A DNA stretch of 64,000 nucleotides from Panacagrimonas sp963975245 (GTDB lineage: Bacteria; Pseudomonadota; Gammaproteobacteria; Nevskiales; Nevskiaceae). The stretch lies in NCBI GenBank assembly GCA_963975245.1, contig CAXBFJ010000002.1:372001-436000 (forward strand), read 5' to 3'. The notes under the pieces were generated by a model that ran no database searches, was not told where the DNA came from, and worked only from the letters and a program-made list of their open reading frames with translations. The translations under genes and the position numbers were made by a program. Positions 1-8,452 of the stretch are shown here, one piece after another. Every line of letters begins with the position of its first letter. The first letter of the stretch is position 1.

Positions 1-2
1 AG

Positions 3-929
3 GGGCCTGTCCTGTGTCTGACCGGGGCGGTGCATGGCGACGAGATCAATGGCATCGACGTGGTCCGTCGTGTCATTCACGGCCTCAAGCCGGAGGAGCT
101 GCAGGGCACCGTCGTCGGCGTGCCTATCGTCAATCTTCCCGGTTTTCGGCGAAGCTCCAGATACCTTCCGGATCGGCGTGATCTGAACCGCTATTTTCCG
201 GGTGATGCGAAGGGCAGCCTGGCATCACGAATTGCGCATTCATTCTTCAACAAGGTAATTCTGAGCGGCTGCCATTTGCTGGTGGATGTTCACACTGGCT
301 CGTTTCATCGCAGTAACCTGCCGCAGCTCCGGGCAGATCTGCGGGACAGCACCATCGCAGATATGGTCCACGGCTTTGGCGACATTTCCGTCCTGCAATC
401 CATTGGTGCTCGCGGCACTTTGCGGCGTGCTGCGGCGGAGGCGGGTGTGCCGTCGGTCACCATCGAAACCGGCGAACCCCTGCGACTTCAGCCGAGCGAG
501 GTCGCACGTGGCGTCAAGGGCATCGAAGCCTTGATGAGCCATCTGGGCATGACCCGGGAACGTCGTCTATGGCGCATTCCACAACCCATCTATTACGAGT
601 CCCGGTGGCAGAGGGTTCAGCGTGGCGGAATTTTGTTCTCGAAGGTCAAACTCGGCGACCGCGTCAGCATTGGGGATGTCCTGGGAACCGTCACGGACCC
701 GATCACCAATAAGGGCGTCAACATCGTGGCGTCATATAATGGTCGCGTCCTGGGGCGAGCGCTCAATCAATTCGTGATGCCGGGATTCGCCGCATTCCAT
801 ATAGGTATTGAATCGAGCCAGGAAGAATTGATCAACGAGATCGAACCCGAAGAAGAGGCAAGCACCCCCGCGGGTGACGTAACGTCCGAGACTGTCGATA
901 ACGACCGACCTGAACGCCTCCCAGAATAA
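3..929 (+). CDS. Succinylglutamate desuccinylase/aspartoacylase-family zinc hydrolase (5' partial)
   Basis: The reading frame is open to the left edge of the window, so the true start lies outside it; the first possible internal start (GTG at 30) would cut into the first zinc motif. Residues read GAVHGDEINGID, the His-x-x-Glu zinc site of the M14 AstE/AspA family, and VDVHTG near base 285 supplies the third ligand. The C-terminal part (about bases 600-800) is the beta-rich domain that these proteins carry after the catalytic domain. Members remove acyl groups from amino acids or trim peptides; the substrate cannot be told here. The tail after about base 840 is acidic and probably disordered. 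The next gene follows 42 bases on, same strand. Confidence 0.85.
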   Translation, partial: GPVLCLTGAVHGDEINGIDVVRRVIHGLKPEELQGTVVGVPIVNLPGFRRSSRYLPDRRDLNRYFPGDAKGSLASRIAHSFFNKVILSGCHLLVDVHTGSFHRSNLPQLRADLRDSTIADMVHGFGDISVLQSIGARGTLRRAAAEAGVPSVTIETGEPLRLQPSEVARGVKGIEALMSHLGMTRERRLWRIPQPIYYESRWQRVQRGGILFSKVKLGDRVSIGDVLGTVTDPITNKGVNIVASYNGRVLGRALNQFVMPGFAAFHIGIESSQEELINEIEPEEEASTPAGDVTSETVDNDRPERLPE

Positions 930-971
930 CTACGAGCGTGCGATTTTTATGCACGCAATGCCGATAACTCC

Positions 972-2756
972 ATGATTTCTAATCTTGTCCCGGACGCGTT
1001 CGGGCCTTACATCGCAGTCCTGGCGCTGGTCCTGTGCTTTGCCGGGCTGGCCAAGAAGTCCAATGCCGCTGATGCGGTCGTCATAGGTTGCCTGGGCATT
1101 CTGATCGTGAGCGGTTCGGTGAGCCTGGAGGGCGGCCTCGCGGGCTTCTCCAACCCGGGCGTGATCGCGATTGGCACTTTGTTCGTGGTGGCCGCCGGCC
1201 TGCGAGACAGTGGCGCGATGCATCTGCTGGGTACCCGACTTCTCAGTACGCCGAAGAACGAGCGCAATGCCCAGTGGCTGGTCACAGGTCCAGTGGGGTT
1301 GATGAGCTCATTTGTAAACAATACCCCGCTGGTGGCGCTGTACTTGCCAATGGTGAAGGATTGGGCCGGCCGGCATGGCATCTCTCCATCTCGCTTGCTG
1401 ATTCCAATGAGCTACGCCGCCATTGCCGGTGGAACCGTGACCATGCTCGGCAGTTCGACCAATCTTGTGGCCAACAGCGCGCTGCGTGCCCATGTGGAAA
1501 ACGATCCCGGGTTGGGTTTTCTGGAGCAGGCCTGGATTGGCGTGCCGCTGCTCATTTCCGTCTTGTTGTACGTACAGTTCGTGGGCAGGCGTCTGGCGAT
1601 TCGCAAGGCGCCGACCGAGCGTCTTTCCGATGCGCGGCGGTACTCGCTGGAAATGATGATTGATATCGGCGGCGCCCTTGAAGGGCGCAGCGTGGCGCAG
1701 GCGGGACTGCGTCAGCTGGCAGGTCTGTACCTTTCAGAAGTGATTCGTGAGGAAGAGATCATTGCGCCGGTCGAGCCCACGACTGTCCTGTACGGTGGCG
1801 ATCGCCTGGTTTTCTTTGGCGATCCAGGCAACGTTTCGGATCTGTTGCGCATCGCGGGCATCTCGCCGCCATCCGACAAATTGTTTTCTTTGAGTGCTCA
1901 ATCTCGCAGCCGGCATCTCACCGAAGCGGTTATTTCCACTCGCTCACCTCTGGTCGGCAATACCGTGCGCGACAGTGCGTTCCGAGAGTCCTACGATGCC
2001 GCCATCATCGCGGTTTCCCGTGACGGCAGCGAGCTTGAGGGCCGCATCGGCGACATCGTGTTCGAACCCGGCGATACGCTGATTCTGGATGGGACCCCGG
2101 GCTTTGCCGCCCGATGGACCAATTCGCGTGATTTCTTGCTGGTCCGCTCTCTGGATGGCGATCAGGTGCCGGTCCGTCGCAGGCCTTGGCTAGCTTTGGG
2201 CGCCGTTGCAGCGATGGTGCTGGGCAACGCCTTTGGATTATGGACGGTGCTGCAAGGCGCTTTGCTTGCCGCAGCAACAATGGTCTTGGCGCGCTGCACC
2301 ACGCTGAACAAGGCTCGGCAGTCGGTCGACTGGTCCATGCTGATCGTCATTGCCGGCGCTATCGGCATAGGTAACTCTCTTGCCGAGAATGGCCTGCTGC
2401 AGCCGATTGCGGATGCGGCGATCGTGGCTGCAGGCGACAAACCACGACTGCTGATTCTGGCCATCTTTGCGGTGGCAGCGCTGGTGACTACGCTGGTGTC
2501 CAATGCGGCTGCGGTTGCGCTGACCATGCCTCTGGCCCTGGCGGCCGGCAGCGGGGCGGGGCTGTCGGCGCATGCCATCACTATTACGGTCATCGTGGGT
2601 TGTTCGGCTTCTTTCGCGACCCCGATGGCGTATCAGACCAACCTCATGGTGATGGGGCCGGGCGGCTATACGCTTGGCGACTTCATGCGATTTGGAACAC
2701 CTCTGGTCTTGATCTTCGGGTTTCTGGCGGTGTTGCTGATCCCCATCATTTACTAA
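972..2756 (+). CDS. SLC13/ArsB-type permease with central TrkA-C (RCK_C) domains
   Basis: A 594-residue integral membrane protein. An N-terminal half of hydrophobic helices contains the SLC13-like segment FVNNTPLVALYLPM and GSSTNLVAN, then a soluble central part (about residues 215-400) with two regulator-type TrkA-C modules (ending in motifs such as DRLVFFGDP and DTLILDGTP), then a second helical half with VSNAAAVALTMP and ATPMAYQTNLMV. This helices-RCK-helices layout is that of YfbS/SAC1-like anion permeases, which move sulfate, dicarboxylates or similar anions across the inner membrane. The substrate is not predictable. The ATG at 972 gives a first helix directly. It is transcribed in the same direction as the hydrolase before it and may be co-transcribed. 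Confidence 0.85.
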   Translation: MISNLVPDAFGPYIAVLALVLCFAGLAKKSNAADAVVIGCLGILIVSGSVSLEGGLAGFSNPGVIAIGTLFVVAAGLRDSGAMHLLGTRLLSTPKNERNAQWLVTGPVGLMSSFVNNTPLVALYLPMVKDWAGRHGISPSRLLIPMSYAAIAGGTVTMLGSSTNLVANSALRAHVENDPGLGFLEQAWIGVPLLISVLLYVQFVGRRLAIRKAPTERLSDARRYSLEMMIDIGGALEGRSVAQAGLRQLAGLYLSEVIREEEIIAPVEPTTVLYGGDRLVFFGDPGNVSDLLRIAGISPPSDKLFSLSAQSRSRHLTEAVISTRSPLVGNTVRDSAFRESYDAAIIAVSRDGSELEGRIGDIVFEPGDTLILDGTPGFAARWTNSRDFLLVRSLDGDQVPVRRRPWLALGAVAAMVLGNAFGLWTVLQGALLAAATMVLARCTTLNKARQSVDWSMLIVIAGAIGIGNSLAENGLLQPIADAAIVAAGDKPRLLILAIFAVAALVTTLVSNAAAVALTMPLALAAGSGAGLSAHAITITVIVGCSASFATPMAYQTNLMVMGPGGYTLGDFMRFGTPLVLIFGFLAVLLIPIIY

Positions 2757-2836
2757 GGGCGAGACCGATTTGGCGCTGGCACCTTGCCGGTTGTGCGGTG
2801 CCAACGATTGGGTCACGAGCGAATTTCCGACCAGGT

Positions 2837-3673
2837 TCAATCTCGGCGCAGGGCTTCGCCGTGTTCCTTGAGCCACTCGACCAGTTCCGAGCGCCGGCTG
2901 ATCTGCAACTTGTCATAGACCTTGTAGAGATGGGTTGAGGCTGTGGACGGTGCCATGCCCAGTTCCCGGGCGACTTCCTTGAATGTCATGCCCGATGCAA
3001 TCTGACGGGCCACTTCCAGTTCCTTGGGCGACAGATCCGGCAATCTGCGGTCGGGTCTGGCGCGCAAATGAATCTGGGTGCCATCCGGATCAACGTAGAA
3101 AAACAGCCCTTTCCAGGTAATGCCGCGGCGCAGCGCGGTGGCGGAAACATCAATGGGCATCGGCATGATCTGACCGCTCCAGTCCGGCTGGACGCTGTGC
3201 ATCAGCTGCTCGAAGCGGGCATCGGCACGCAATACATAGCCCTCGCTGTCGACAAATGCATTGCCAAGGCCATCACCGTCGCTGCGGGCATCAGCGATAC
3301 GGGTGCGAAATTCATCATGCAACTCGATGGCCAGACGCAAGGTGGCTGCGGTGGCTTCCAACATTGCGCGGGTGTCACTTGAATCGGGTTCAATGCAAAG
3401 CATGACGATTCGTTCACGTCGACCTTGATCGTCGAAACTGCTGATATGTTCCGTGCTCTGGCTCGCCTGAGCATCGGAATGCTCCGCCTGCCAGGAAAAG
3501 ATTTGGTGCCACTCGTCCTGTGCAGCGGCGACCTCCCAGCGCACCGCCACCAGTCCCATTTCGGGTGCAAAAACCCTTGAAACTTCGCTGAAAACGTCAA
3601 TGTCGCGACCGTCGGCGATGTAGGTGAGTGCTTCTCGTTGTCGCTCGAATATCACCTGCAATTCATCTTGCAC
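2837..3673 (-). CDS. LuxR-family transcriptional regulator
   Basis: A 278-residue protein whose last 65 residues form a LuxR/GerE helix-turn-helix: LSPKELEVARQIASGMTFKE followed by VARELGMAPSTASTHLYKVY and a positively charged third helix. The first 200 residues have no receiver Asp pattern and may be a PAS- or GAF-like sensor; this is not certain. It is divergent from the repeat-protein gene at 3845 with about 170 bases between them, which contain an inverted repeat. By position it is the likely regulator of the 3845-7373 locus. It converges on the permease gene. Confidence 0.85.
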   Translation of the reverse strand: MQDELQVIFERQREALTYIADGRDIDVFSEVSRVFAPEMGLVAVRWEVAAAQDEWHQIFSWQAEHSDAQASQSTEHISSFDDQGRRERIVMLCIEPDSSDTRAMLEATAATLRLAIELHDEFRTRIADARSDGDGLGNAFVDSEGYVLRADARFEQLMHSVQPDWSGQIMPMPIDVSATALRRGITWKGLFFYVDPDGTQIHLRARPDRRLPDLSPKELEVARQIASGMTFKEVARELGMAPSTASTHLYKVYDKLQISRRSELVEWLKEHGEALRRD

Positions 3674-3735
3674 GCTTCTGATGTCCCTTTGTTATTGCCA
3701 TTGCTGTCTTCAACGTAACCATAAAGCAAAAGGTT

Positions 3736-3756
3736 CGTAAATTTTACGACCGTAAA
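3736..3756. promoter_or_regulatory. Inverted repeat in the divergent LuxR / repeat-protein promoter
   Basis: CGTAAA-T-TTTACG (3736-3748) is a perfect 6+1+6 inverted repeat, and a third CGTAAA half-site follows at 3751-3756. It lies in the 170-base gap between the divergent genes, about 90 bases before the repeat-protein start. An operator for the neighbouring LuxR regulator is an inference from position. Confidence 0.45.
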
Positions 3757-3844
3757 AACCACGATCGTATTTGATGCGATTAGCAGGACCTGTGTCACGT
3801 GATGAGATGCATCCATCAATTTCAGCGACCCAAGAGAGATCATC

Positions 3845-5482
3845 ATGCGCGCACCCATCCTTGCTTCTTTCGCCCTCATGGCTTGTGCCACAGCGGCAAA
3901 TGCCAATCCCGTCAGCAACCTGTTGAGCGTGCTCAGCGGCGGTGACAGTTCCTTGCTCCCTTCCCAGGAAGCGGCAGCCGGCGCCACCGGCCTTCTCGGC
4001 CCGACGCTTTCGTCTCTCCAGCTTGGCAATAATCTGCTGGGTAACGGTCTGGCCGGTCTGGGTGGTGATTCCCTCGGCAACGTCGGTGGCTTGCCCGGTC
4101 TGGGCGGCGCTGGCGGCATCGCTGGACTGTTGGACCTGACCGTATTTCAGACGGGTCCGGACGGATCGGGCTATCCGGTTCTGCTGACGTTGGGTGATGC
4201 AATTCTTGACCAGCCTCTGGCTGATGCTCTGGTTTCACAGCTTTTCGGTACCAGCGCCAATCAGCAGCCCTTGGATATCGCAATTCTGGGTGGTAACGGT
4301 GTTGGCAATGCCACCCCTGGCGGTCTGCTGGGCTCCGCAGTTCTTTCGGGCTCCAATGTGGCCAACGGCGGATTGCTGGGTATTGGCGTTCTGAATGACA
4401 ACAACACAGGCGTCGGCGAACTTCTGGGTGTTGCCCTGCTGAGTGGCGATGCCGCTGGACAAGGCGGTCCTCTGGGTGTCGGCATTCTCAATGGCGACGG
4501 CTCTGGTGTAGGCGATGACCTGGCGGTAGGCGTGCTTTCTGGCACGGGCTCCGGTCAGTCTGCAAACGGCTTGGGTATTGGTCTGCTCAACACCGGCGAC
4601 ACCATCCACATCATGTCTGGCGGCGAAGTGGTGTTCAGCCTGGATAGCGCTGGCTCGCAGCTGGCCGGCGTTCTGCCGATCGGTGAAGTGGTCGACGGCG
4701 TCTGGATTGGTGGAACGCAGGGCGCGGTCACCAGTGCCAACGATCTGATCAACCTGGGCGTGCTTGCTGGTGACAATGCGGGTTCAGGTGGCCTGGTTGG
4801 CGTCGCTATCCTGTCGGGTGACAACGCTGCTCAGGGCGAACTCGCCGGTGTCGGCGTTCTCAATGGCAACAATACGGCGCAGGGTGGTTTGCTTGGCCTG
4901 GGCGTTCTGTCCGGCAACGGTACCGGCACCGGAGAAATCGGTGCTGCCGTTCTCAGCGGTAACGACAGCGGCAACGGCCTGCTGGCTGGCCTGGGTGTCT
5001 TGAATGGCGACAACACAGGCAACGGCGGCGCACTGGGTGCGGCAGTCCTGAGCGGAGATAACGTCGGCAGCGGCGATACCCTGGGTGCAGCGGTCCTCAG
5101 CGGTGATAACGCTGGCCTGAGCAACACGATCGGCGCAGGCGTCCTCAACGGCGACAACAGTGCGAATGGCGGCGTTGCCGGCGCAGGTGTCTTGAATGGT
5201 GACAACTCTGGCAATGGCGGCGAAGTCGGTGCTGCAATCCTGAGTGGCGACAACAGCGGAAATGGCGGCTCACTGCCGGTCGGCGTTCTGAACGGCGGTG
5301 ACTCTGGTTCTGGCACGGGCGGCCCGAACGGCGGTGGGAACAACCCTGGCCTGGCCAATGCTGGCGATGACAACAACTCGCAGAGAAGCAAGTCCGGTCT
5401 GCTCTGCGCCTACTCGGAAGATCAGAATGCGCCGGCAGCTACCGAGGCCCTGTGCAACGACATGATCGAAGCCCGCATCTGA
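3845..5482 (+). CDS. Secreted Gly/Asn-rich repeat protein (16-residue repeats), function unknown
   Basis: A 545-residue protein with a Sec signal peptide (cleavage expected after ATAANA, about residue 21). Residues 22-145 are Gly/Leu-rich. From about residue 146 to 490 the chain is made of some 19 imperfect 16-residue repeats with the pattern [GA]-[VI]-L-[SN]-G-[DN]-N-x-[GA]-x-G-x-x-x-[GA], alternating between VLSG and VLNG types. One non-repeat insert of about 60 residues (around bases 4580-4760) splits the array into two blocks. The C-terminal tail has two cysteines about 20 residues apart (LLCAYSED, ALCNDM) that could form a disulfide. No catalytic motif is visible. The regular spacing suggests a beta-solenoid or amyloid-like surface fibre. 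The ATG at 3845 directly precedes the signal peptide. Neighbours are a divergent LuxR regulator and, downstream, an outer-membrane barrel that might export it. Confidence 0.8.
   Translation: MRAPILASFALMACATAANANPVSNLLSVLSGGDSSLLPSQEAAAGATGLLGPTLSSLQLGNNLLGNGLAGLGGDSLGNVGGLPGLGGAGGIAGLLDLTVFQTGPDGSGYPVLLTLGDAILDQPLADALVSQLFGTSANQQPLDIAILGGNGVGNATPGGLLGSAVLSGSNVANGGLLGIGVLNDNNTGVGELLGVALLSGDAAGQGGPLGVGILNGDGSGVGDDLAVGVLSGTGSGQSANGLGIGLLNTGDTIHIMSGGEVVFSLDSAGSQLAGVLPIGEVVDGVWIGGTQGAVTSANDLINLGVLAGDNAGSGGLVGVAILSGDNAAQGELAGVGVLNGNNTAQGGLLGLGVLSGNGTGTGEIGAAVLSGNDSGNGLLAGLGVLNGDNTGNGGALGAAVLSGDNVGSGDTLGAAVLSGDNAGLSNTIGAGVLNGDNSANGGVAGAGVLNGDNSGNGGEVGAAILSGDNSGNGGSLPVGVLNGGDSGSGTGGPNGGGNNPGLANAGDDNNSQRSKSGLLCAYSEDQNAPAATEALCNDMIEARI
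4280..5320 (+). repeat. Coding array of 48-bp (16-codon) repeats
   Basis: The DNA encodes about 19 consecutive 16-residue units with a break near 4580-4760. Neighbouring 3' units (for example 4990-5280) are most alike, both in protein (GVLNGDNSGNGG type) and in DNA, which points to recent unit duplication at the 3' end and older units at the 5' end. Confidence 0.8.
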
Positions 5483-5501
5483 ACGGGAGAGGGCACTGGT
5501 C

Positions 5502-5774
5502 ATGCAGGAATATGATGATATCGACATTGCCGATGACATCAGCTCCCGTCTCGAGAACCTTCATTGTTTCTCAATGAGTTTGCGAGATCATTGCCTGCAG
5601 GAGATGCCGAGCCGGAAGTTTGCAGGCCAGCTCGGGATCCTCCAGGCAGAGATTGAGCGTTTGCAGGGCTTATCTGAAGAACTGAGTCATACGCTCTTGC
5701 AGCGGAAGTATCAGTTTCATTCGAACGATCAGGTATCGAAACCAAAGTCGATGCCTATTGGCAGGATAAAATAA
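5502..5774 (+). CDS. Small acidic, helical protein of unknown function
   Basis: A 90-residue ORF starting 19 bases after the repeat-protein stop, with a purine-rich GGGAGAGGG before the ATG at 5502. The N-terminus is acidic (QEYDDIDIADDI) and residues 15-65 form an amphipathic, probably coiled helix with Leu and Ile at heptad-like spacing (LGILQAEIERLQGLSEELSH). No signal peptide or membrane segment is present, so it should be cytoplasmic. No family is recognised. Its place between the repeat protein and the outer-membrane barrel suggests a chaperone-like or regulatory role in that locus; this is inference. Confidence 0.55.
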   Translation: MQEYDDIDIADDISSRLENLHCFSMSLRDHCLQEMPSRKFAGQLGILQAEIERLQGLSEELSHTLLQRKYQFHSNDQVSKPKSMPIGRIK

Positions 5775-5864
5775 GCCCGGCGGGACTGAGTCGTTCACGA
5801 TGTGATTGGCGTATTGGATGGGCCAATCACAGCAACTAATAGAAATTTCAGGGAAGAGCAGAAC

Positions 5865-7373
5865 ATGGCAGTTGATGCACCAGCAGTATTGCCGCCACAG
5901 CAGGCGAGCAAGGAAATCGTCCAATCCGCGAGCACAGGGTCGGCTTATCAGCTTACGTTTCAGGATTTCACTCTCCACGTTGTAGATGACACCTTGCTCG
6001 ATCAGGAAAGCGCTGCTCAGGCCATAGCTGAAGCGCAGGATCTGTCGGCAGCGGTACGCGCTCTGGGCAACGCGGCATACCTCAAGGGTTACCCCAGTGC
6101 CAAGCTGAGCTATGCGCGAGATGGCCAGAATGTTTTTATCCTGGTGAAGTCCGAGCCAGTGGTGAGCCTGACCGCGCCGGACCTGATTGCGCCTTATTTC
6201 GAACGAATGGATATGGGCGATATCCGGGACACCGATCTCGAACCGCGTCGCGTACTGGCCAACCTTCATTCCGAGCGTGCAGGCAAGAATTATTCTGCTA
6301 GTGCAGAGAATGGTGAGCTTGCGTTCAGAGAGCGTGACTCTGAAGGCGATCAGACCGATTTCTACATTGAGTTTGGAAACCCGGGCAACCGATTCGTGGG
6401 ACGCCACTTTCTCGACGGCATGGCGCGTTTCAGCACGCAGTCGGGCGCTGAGTTCAAGGGTTTTGCACGCACCGCGCTGAGCGGACTCAACGATGACGCA
6501 CAGTCCGAAGACTTCGACGAATTCGTGCTGTCCGCCTCGCAGGTGACACCGCATGGCGTCATTGCCCTGGCGCTGCATCGGGTGACCTACGATCAGGTCG
6601 TTCTGAATACGCCACTCGATGCAGAATTGCTTGAAGGCGAATTCACCTGGCTCTATCCGGTGTTTGCCAGCTTCTCTTCTCGCCTCGCCACTTTGTTCAA
6701 GGTAGAGCACACCCACAAGGAAACTGAGATCCGCGCTGGCGGGCAGCTGGTCCAGGAAGAGCCGTACACCTCTGTGGAACTGGGCCTTGGCTACTCCAAA
6801 GCCTGGCTGCCACGCAGCTACAAGATCGAGTTGGAAACCAATCTTGCTGTCAAGCAAGGCCTGGGTGACGACAGCGAACCGCTGACCGTTTCAGATCTGG
6901 GTTACTTGCTGGTTCGTCCCTTGGTTCGAGGCCGCTTCCTGACTGATGGTCATACCTTCAGCATGGATCTGCTGGGTCAGTGGTCCGAAGATCCTGTGCC
7001 TGAGCAGCAGCAATGGGTACTCGGCGGCGACGGCAGCTTGTACGCCTCCTTGCCCGGACTTGCTGTAGGTGACAGTGGCGCAGTTGCACGGCTGCAGTAC
7101 GAGCCACCGAGCCTTGAGCTGGGTTGGATGGACGTTGGCCTGAAAGCCTTCACCGAGTACGGCGTGACACGCTTCGAATCTAGCGTCGGCGGCATCCGCG
7201 ATACGGGCTCAAAGAGCCAGACTGACGTGGGCGGTGAAGTCGAGTTCAACTTCCCTTGGGGCCTCGAAGCGGCCATCGGTTCAGCGGTTGAAGTGGATAC
7301 TTCCGGACTCAGCCGCGCTGAAGAGCGTGCTGCAGACGCGAACTACTACTTCCGGGTCCGTATGTCGTTCTAG
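5865..7373 (+). CDS. FhaC/TpsB-like outer-membrane transporter (ShlB/HecB family)
   Basis: About 502 residues from the ATG at 5865, chosen because GGGAAGAG lies seven bases upstream; an in-frame GTG at 5802 would add 21 residues without giving a better start. Residues 20-105 resemble a POTRA domain (YQLTFQDFTLHVV followed by LGNAAYLKGYPSAKLSY). The rest alternates in beta-strand fashion and ends with aromatic NYYFRVRMSF, the terminal-Phe signature that the BAM machinery recognises. Family members insert in the outer membrane and export a partner protein. An oddity is that no N-terminal signal peptide is visible with either start. The downstream gene is on the other strand, so this closes the LuxR-repeat protein locus. 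Alternatives are a BamA-like or surface-lipoprotein barrel. Confidence 0.7.
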   Translation: MAVDAPAVLPPQQASKEIVQSASTGSAYQLTFQDFTLHVVDDTLLDQESAAQAIAEAQDLSAAVRALGNAAYLKGYPSAKLSYARDGQNVFILVKSEPVVSLTAPDLIAPYFERMDMGDIRDTDLEPRRVLANLHSERAGKNYSASAENGELAFRERDSEGDQTDFYIEFGNPGNRFVGRHFLDGMARFSTQSGAEFKGFARTALSGLNDDAQSEDFDEFVLSASQVTPHGVIALALHRVTYDQVVLNTPLDAELLEGEFTWLYPVFASFSSRLATLFKVEHTHKETEIRAGGQLVQEEPYTSVELGLGYSKAWLPRSYKIELETNLAVKQGLGDDSEPLTVSDLGYLLVRPLVRGRFLTDGHTFSMDLLGQWSEDPVPEQQQWVLGGDGSLYASLPGLAVGDSGAVARLQYEPPSLELGWMDVGLKAFTEYGVTRFESSVGGIRDTGSKSQTDVGGEVEFNFPWGLEAAIGSAVEVDTSGLSRAEERAADANYYFRVRMSF

Positions 7374-7405
7374 TTTCTGGTCGTTAAGCGACCGAAAACG
7401 CTACC

Positions 7406-7443
7406 GGCGGAGCGCTCTTTGATCAGGGCGCTTCGCCGTTTTT
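7406..7443 (+). terminator. Rho-independent terminator after the FhaC-like gene
   Basis: A 12-bp stem (7406-7417 with 7426-7437, two G-U pairs), an 8-base loop and a GTTTTT tract follow the barrel gene by about 30 bases. Confidence 0.75.
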
Positions 7444-7533
7444 CTTTGTGCGTATCGAGGCTGAGACCGCGCAGTTCGCAGCGCGAGAGGCGTATGAATG
7501 CAAGATTGCGCAGTCACTCGCTCCGGCGTTTGC

Positions 7534-8028
7534 TTACTTGCGCATCACCAGTTCAAGCTTGACGAACTCGGCAATCTGGGCCGGCGGAACCGAGGCGGAC
7601 GGGGAGTAGACCGGATTACCTTTGGCATCGAGAACCACAACCCAGGGGAGTCCTTTGACCCCCATCTTCTCTGCCATCGCTTCAGCGTTGTCGGCTGGGG
7701 CCAAGCCAGATGCATTTAATGGGCGAGGCCTGCCGGCCTGACTCACGGTATGGTCAAGATTGGCGGCAGTAAAACGCACGCCCCGAGCTTCGTCCGATCC
7801 GCTAAGGTCGTTGAGATCCCGCAGGACAGACTTGCATCGGCTGCACCAACTGGCCCAGAACACGACGACCTCCTGGCTCGCTGGGCTTGAAAGCTGTTGC
7901 GCAGCTGCGCCCTGCTGTGACTCGGTAGCGGCGCCCACCTTGCCTGCCATCACCAGCAGCACGACGCCGATGCTCAAGGAACCGCGAAAAGCGGCACCGA
8001 AAACGAACTTGGGCTTTGAAATTGTCAT
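7534..8028 (-). CDS. Exported thioredoxin-family protein
   Basis: A 164-residue protein with a hydrophobic N-terminal export segment (about residues 12-35, GSLSIGVVLLVMAGKVGA) and a thioredoxin fold. The active site reads FWASWCSRCKSVL, a CxxC with Ser-Arg between the cysteines instead of Gly-Pro, and the cis-Pro loop is KGLPWVVVLD. Redox activity in the periplasm (disulfide reduction or transfer) is expected. The Ser-Arg pair should shift the redox potential compared with classical thioredoxin. The gene stands alone, convergent with the barrel gene, and a palindrome lies 58 bases upstream of the start. Confidence 0.8.
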   Translation of the reverse strand: MTISKPKFVFGAAFRGSLSIGVVLLVMAGKVGAATESQQGAAAQQLSSPASQEVVVFWASWCSRCKSVLRDLNDLSGSDEARGVRFTAANLDHTVSQAGRPRPLNASGLAPADNAEAMAEKMGVKGLPWVVVLDAKGNPVYSPSASVPPAQIAEFVKLELVMRK

Positions 8029-8452
8029 ACGCAGGCTACCGTCTCTGACGGCGGAAATGGATCCGTCATTTAATTGATCGAAAGGTACGGTAACCGTAAG
8101 TAAGGTTCTAATCCAGAATCAGGGGTCGATTAATCTGCGACCTGGCCGGTGGGTCAGGTGGCAAAGGCGTGGCTCTAACGCGCTCTGGCAATCTCCGGGC
8201 CTTGGCTGGGGCGATCTGAATCCCACAGGAGCAGCGTCTCCGCGCGGAGCGGGCTGCAAGTTCACGCAGACGAGTCATCAGGCGAGCAGCATCAGCGCGT
8301 TGATAGCGCGAATTGTCGGGGGCGGGACTTTCCGGCCCACGCGGGCCCCCCACGTTCATTCATGGCCATGAAGAGAGCGCACGAAATTGCTCTCTGTGCA
8401 GTCACTCTCCAGAGGATGCTGTCACCCTGTCGGAGACCTGGATTGCGGCAGG
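8029..8452. other. Intergenic stretch without a convincing gene
   Basis: About 420 bases between the thioredoxin-like gene and the SirB2 gene. It holds the palindrome at 8086-8098 and a short CCGTC-TCT-GACGG repeat near 8040. An Arg/Pro-rich 83-codon minus-strand ORF (8108-8359) has no recognisable feature and is not called. Confidence 0.5.
8086..8098. promoter_or_regulatory. Palindrome upstream of the thioredoxin-like gene
   Basis: TACGGT-A-ACCGTA is a perfect 6+1+6 inverted repeat, 58 bases before the start codon. It fits a dimeric repressor or activator site; the regulator is unknown. Confidence 0.4.

Noticed and set aside
8108..8359. Minus-strand ORF of 83 codons upstream of the thioredoxin-like gene
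   Set aside because: Arg/Pro/Ala-rich, no ribosome site, signal peptide or domain; the pattern is typical of chance ORFs in GC-rich DNA.
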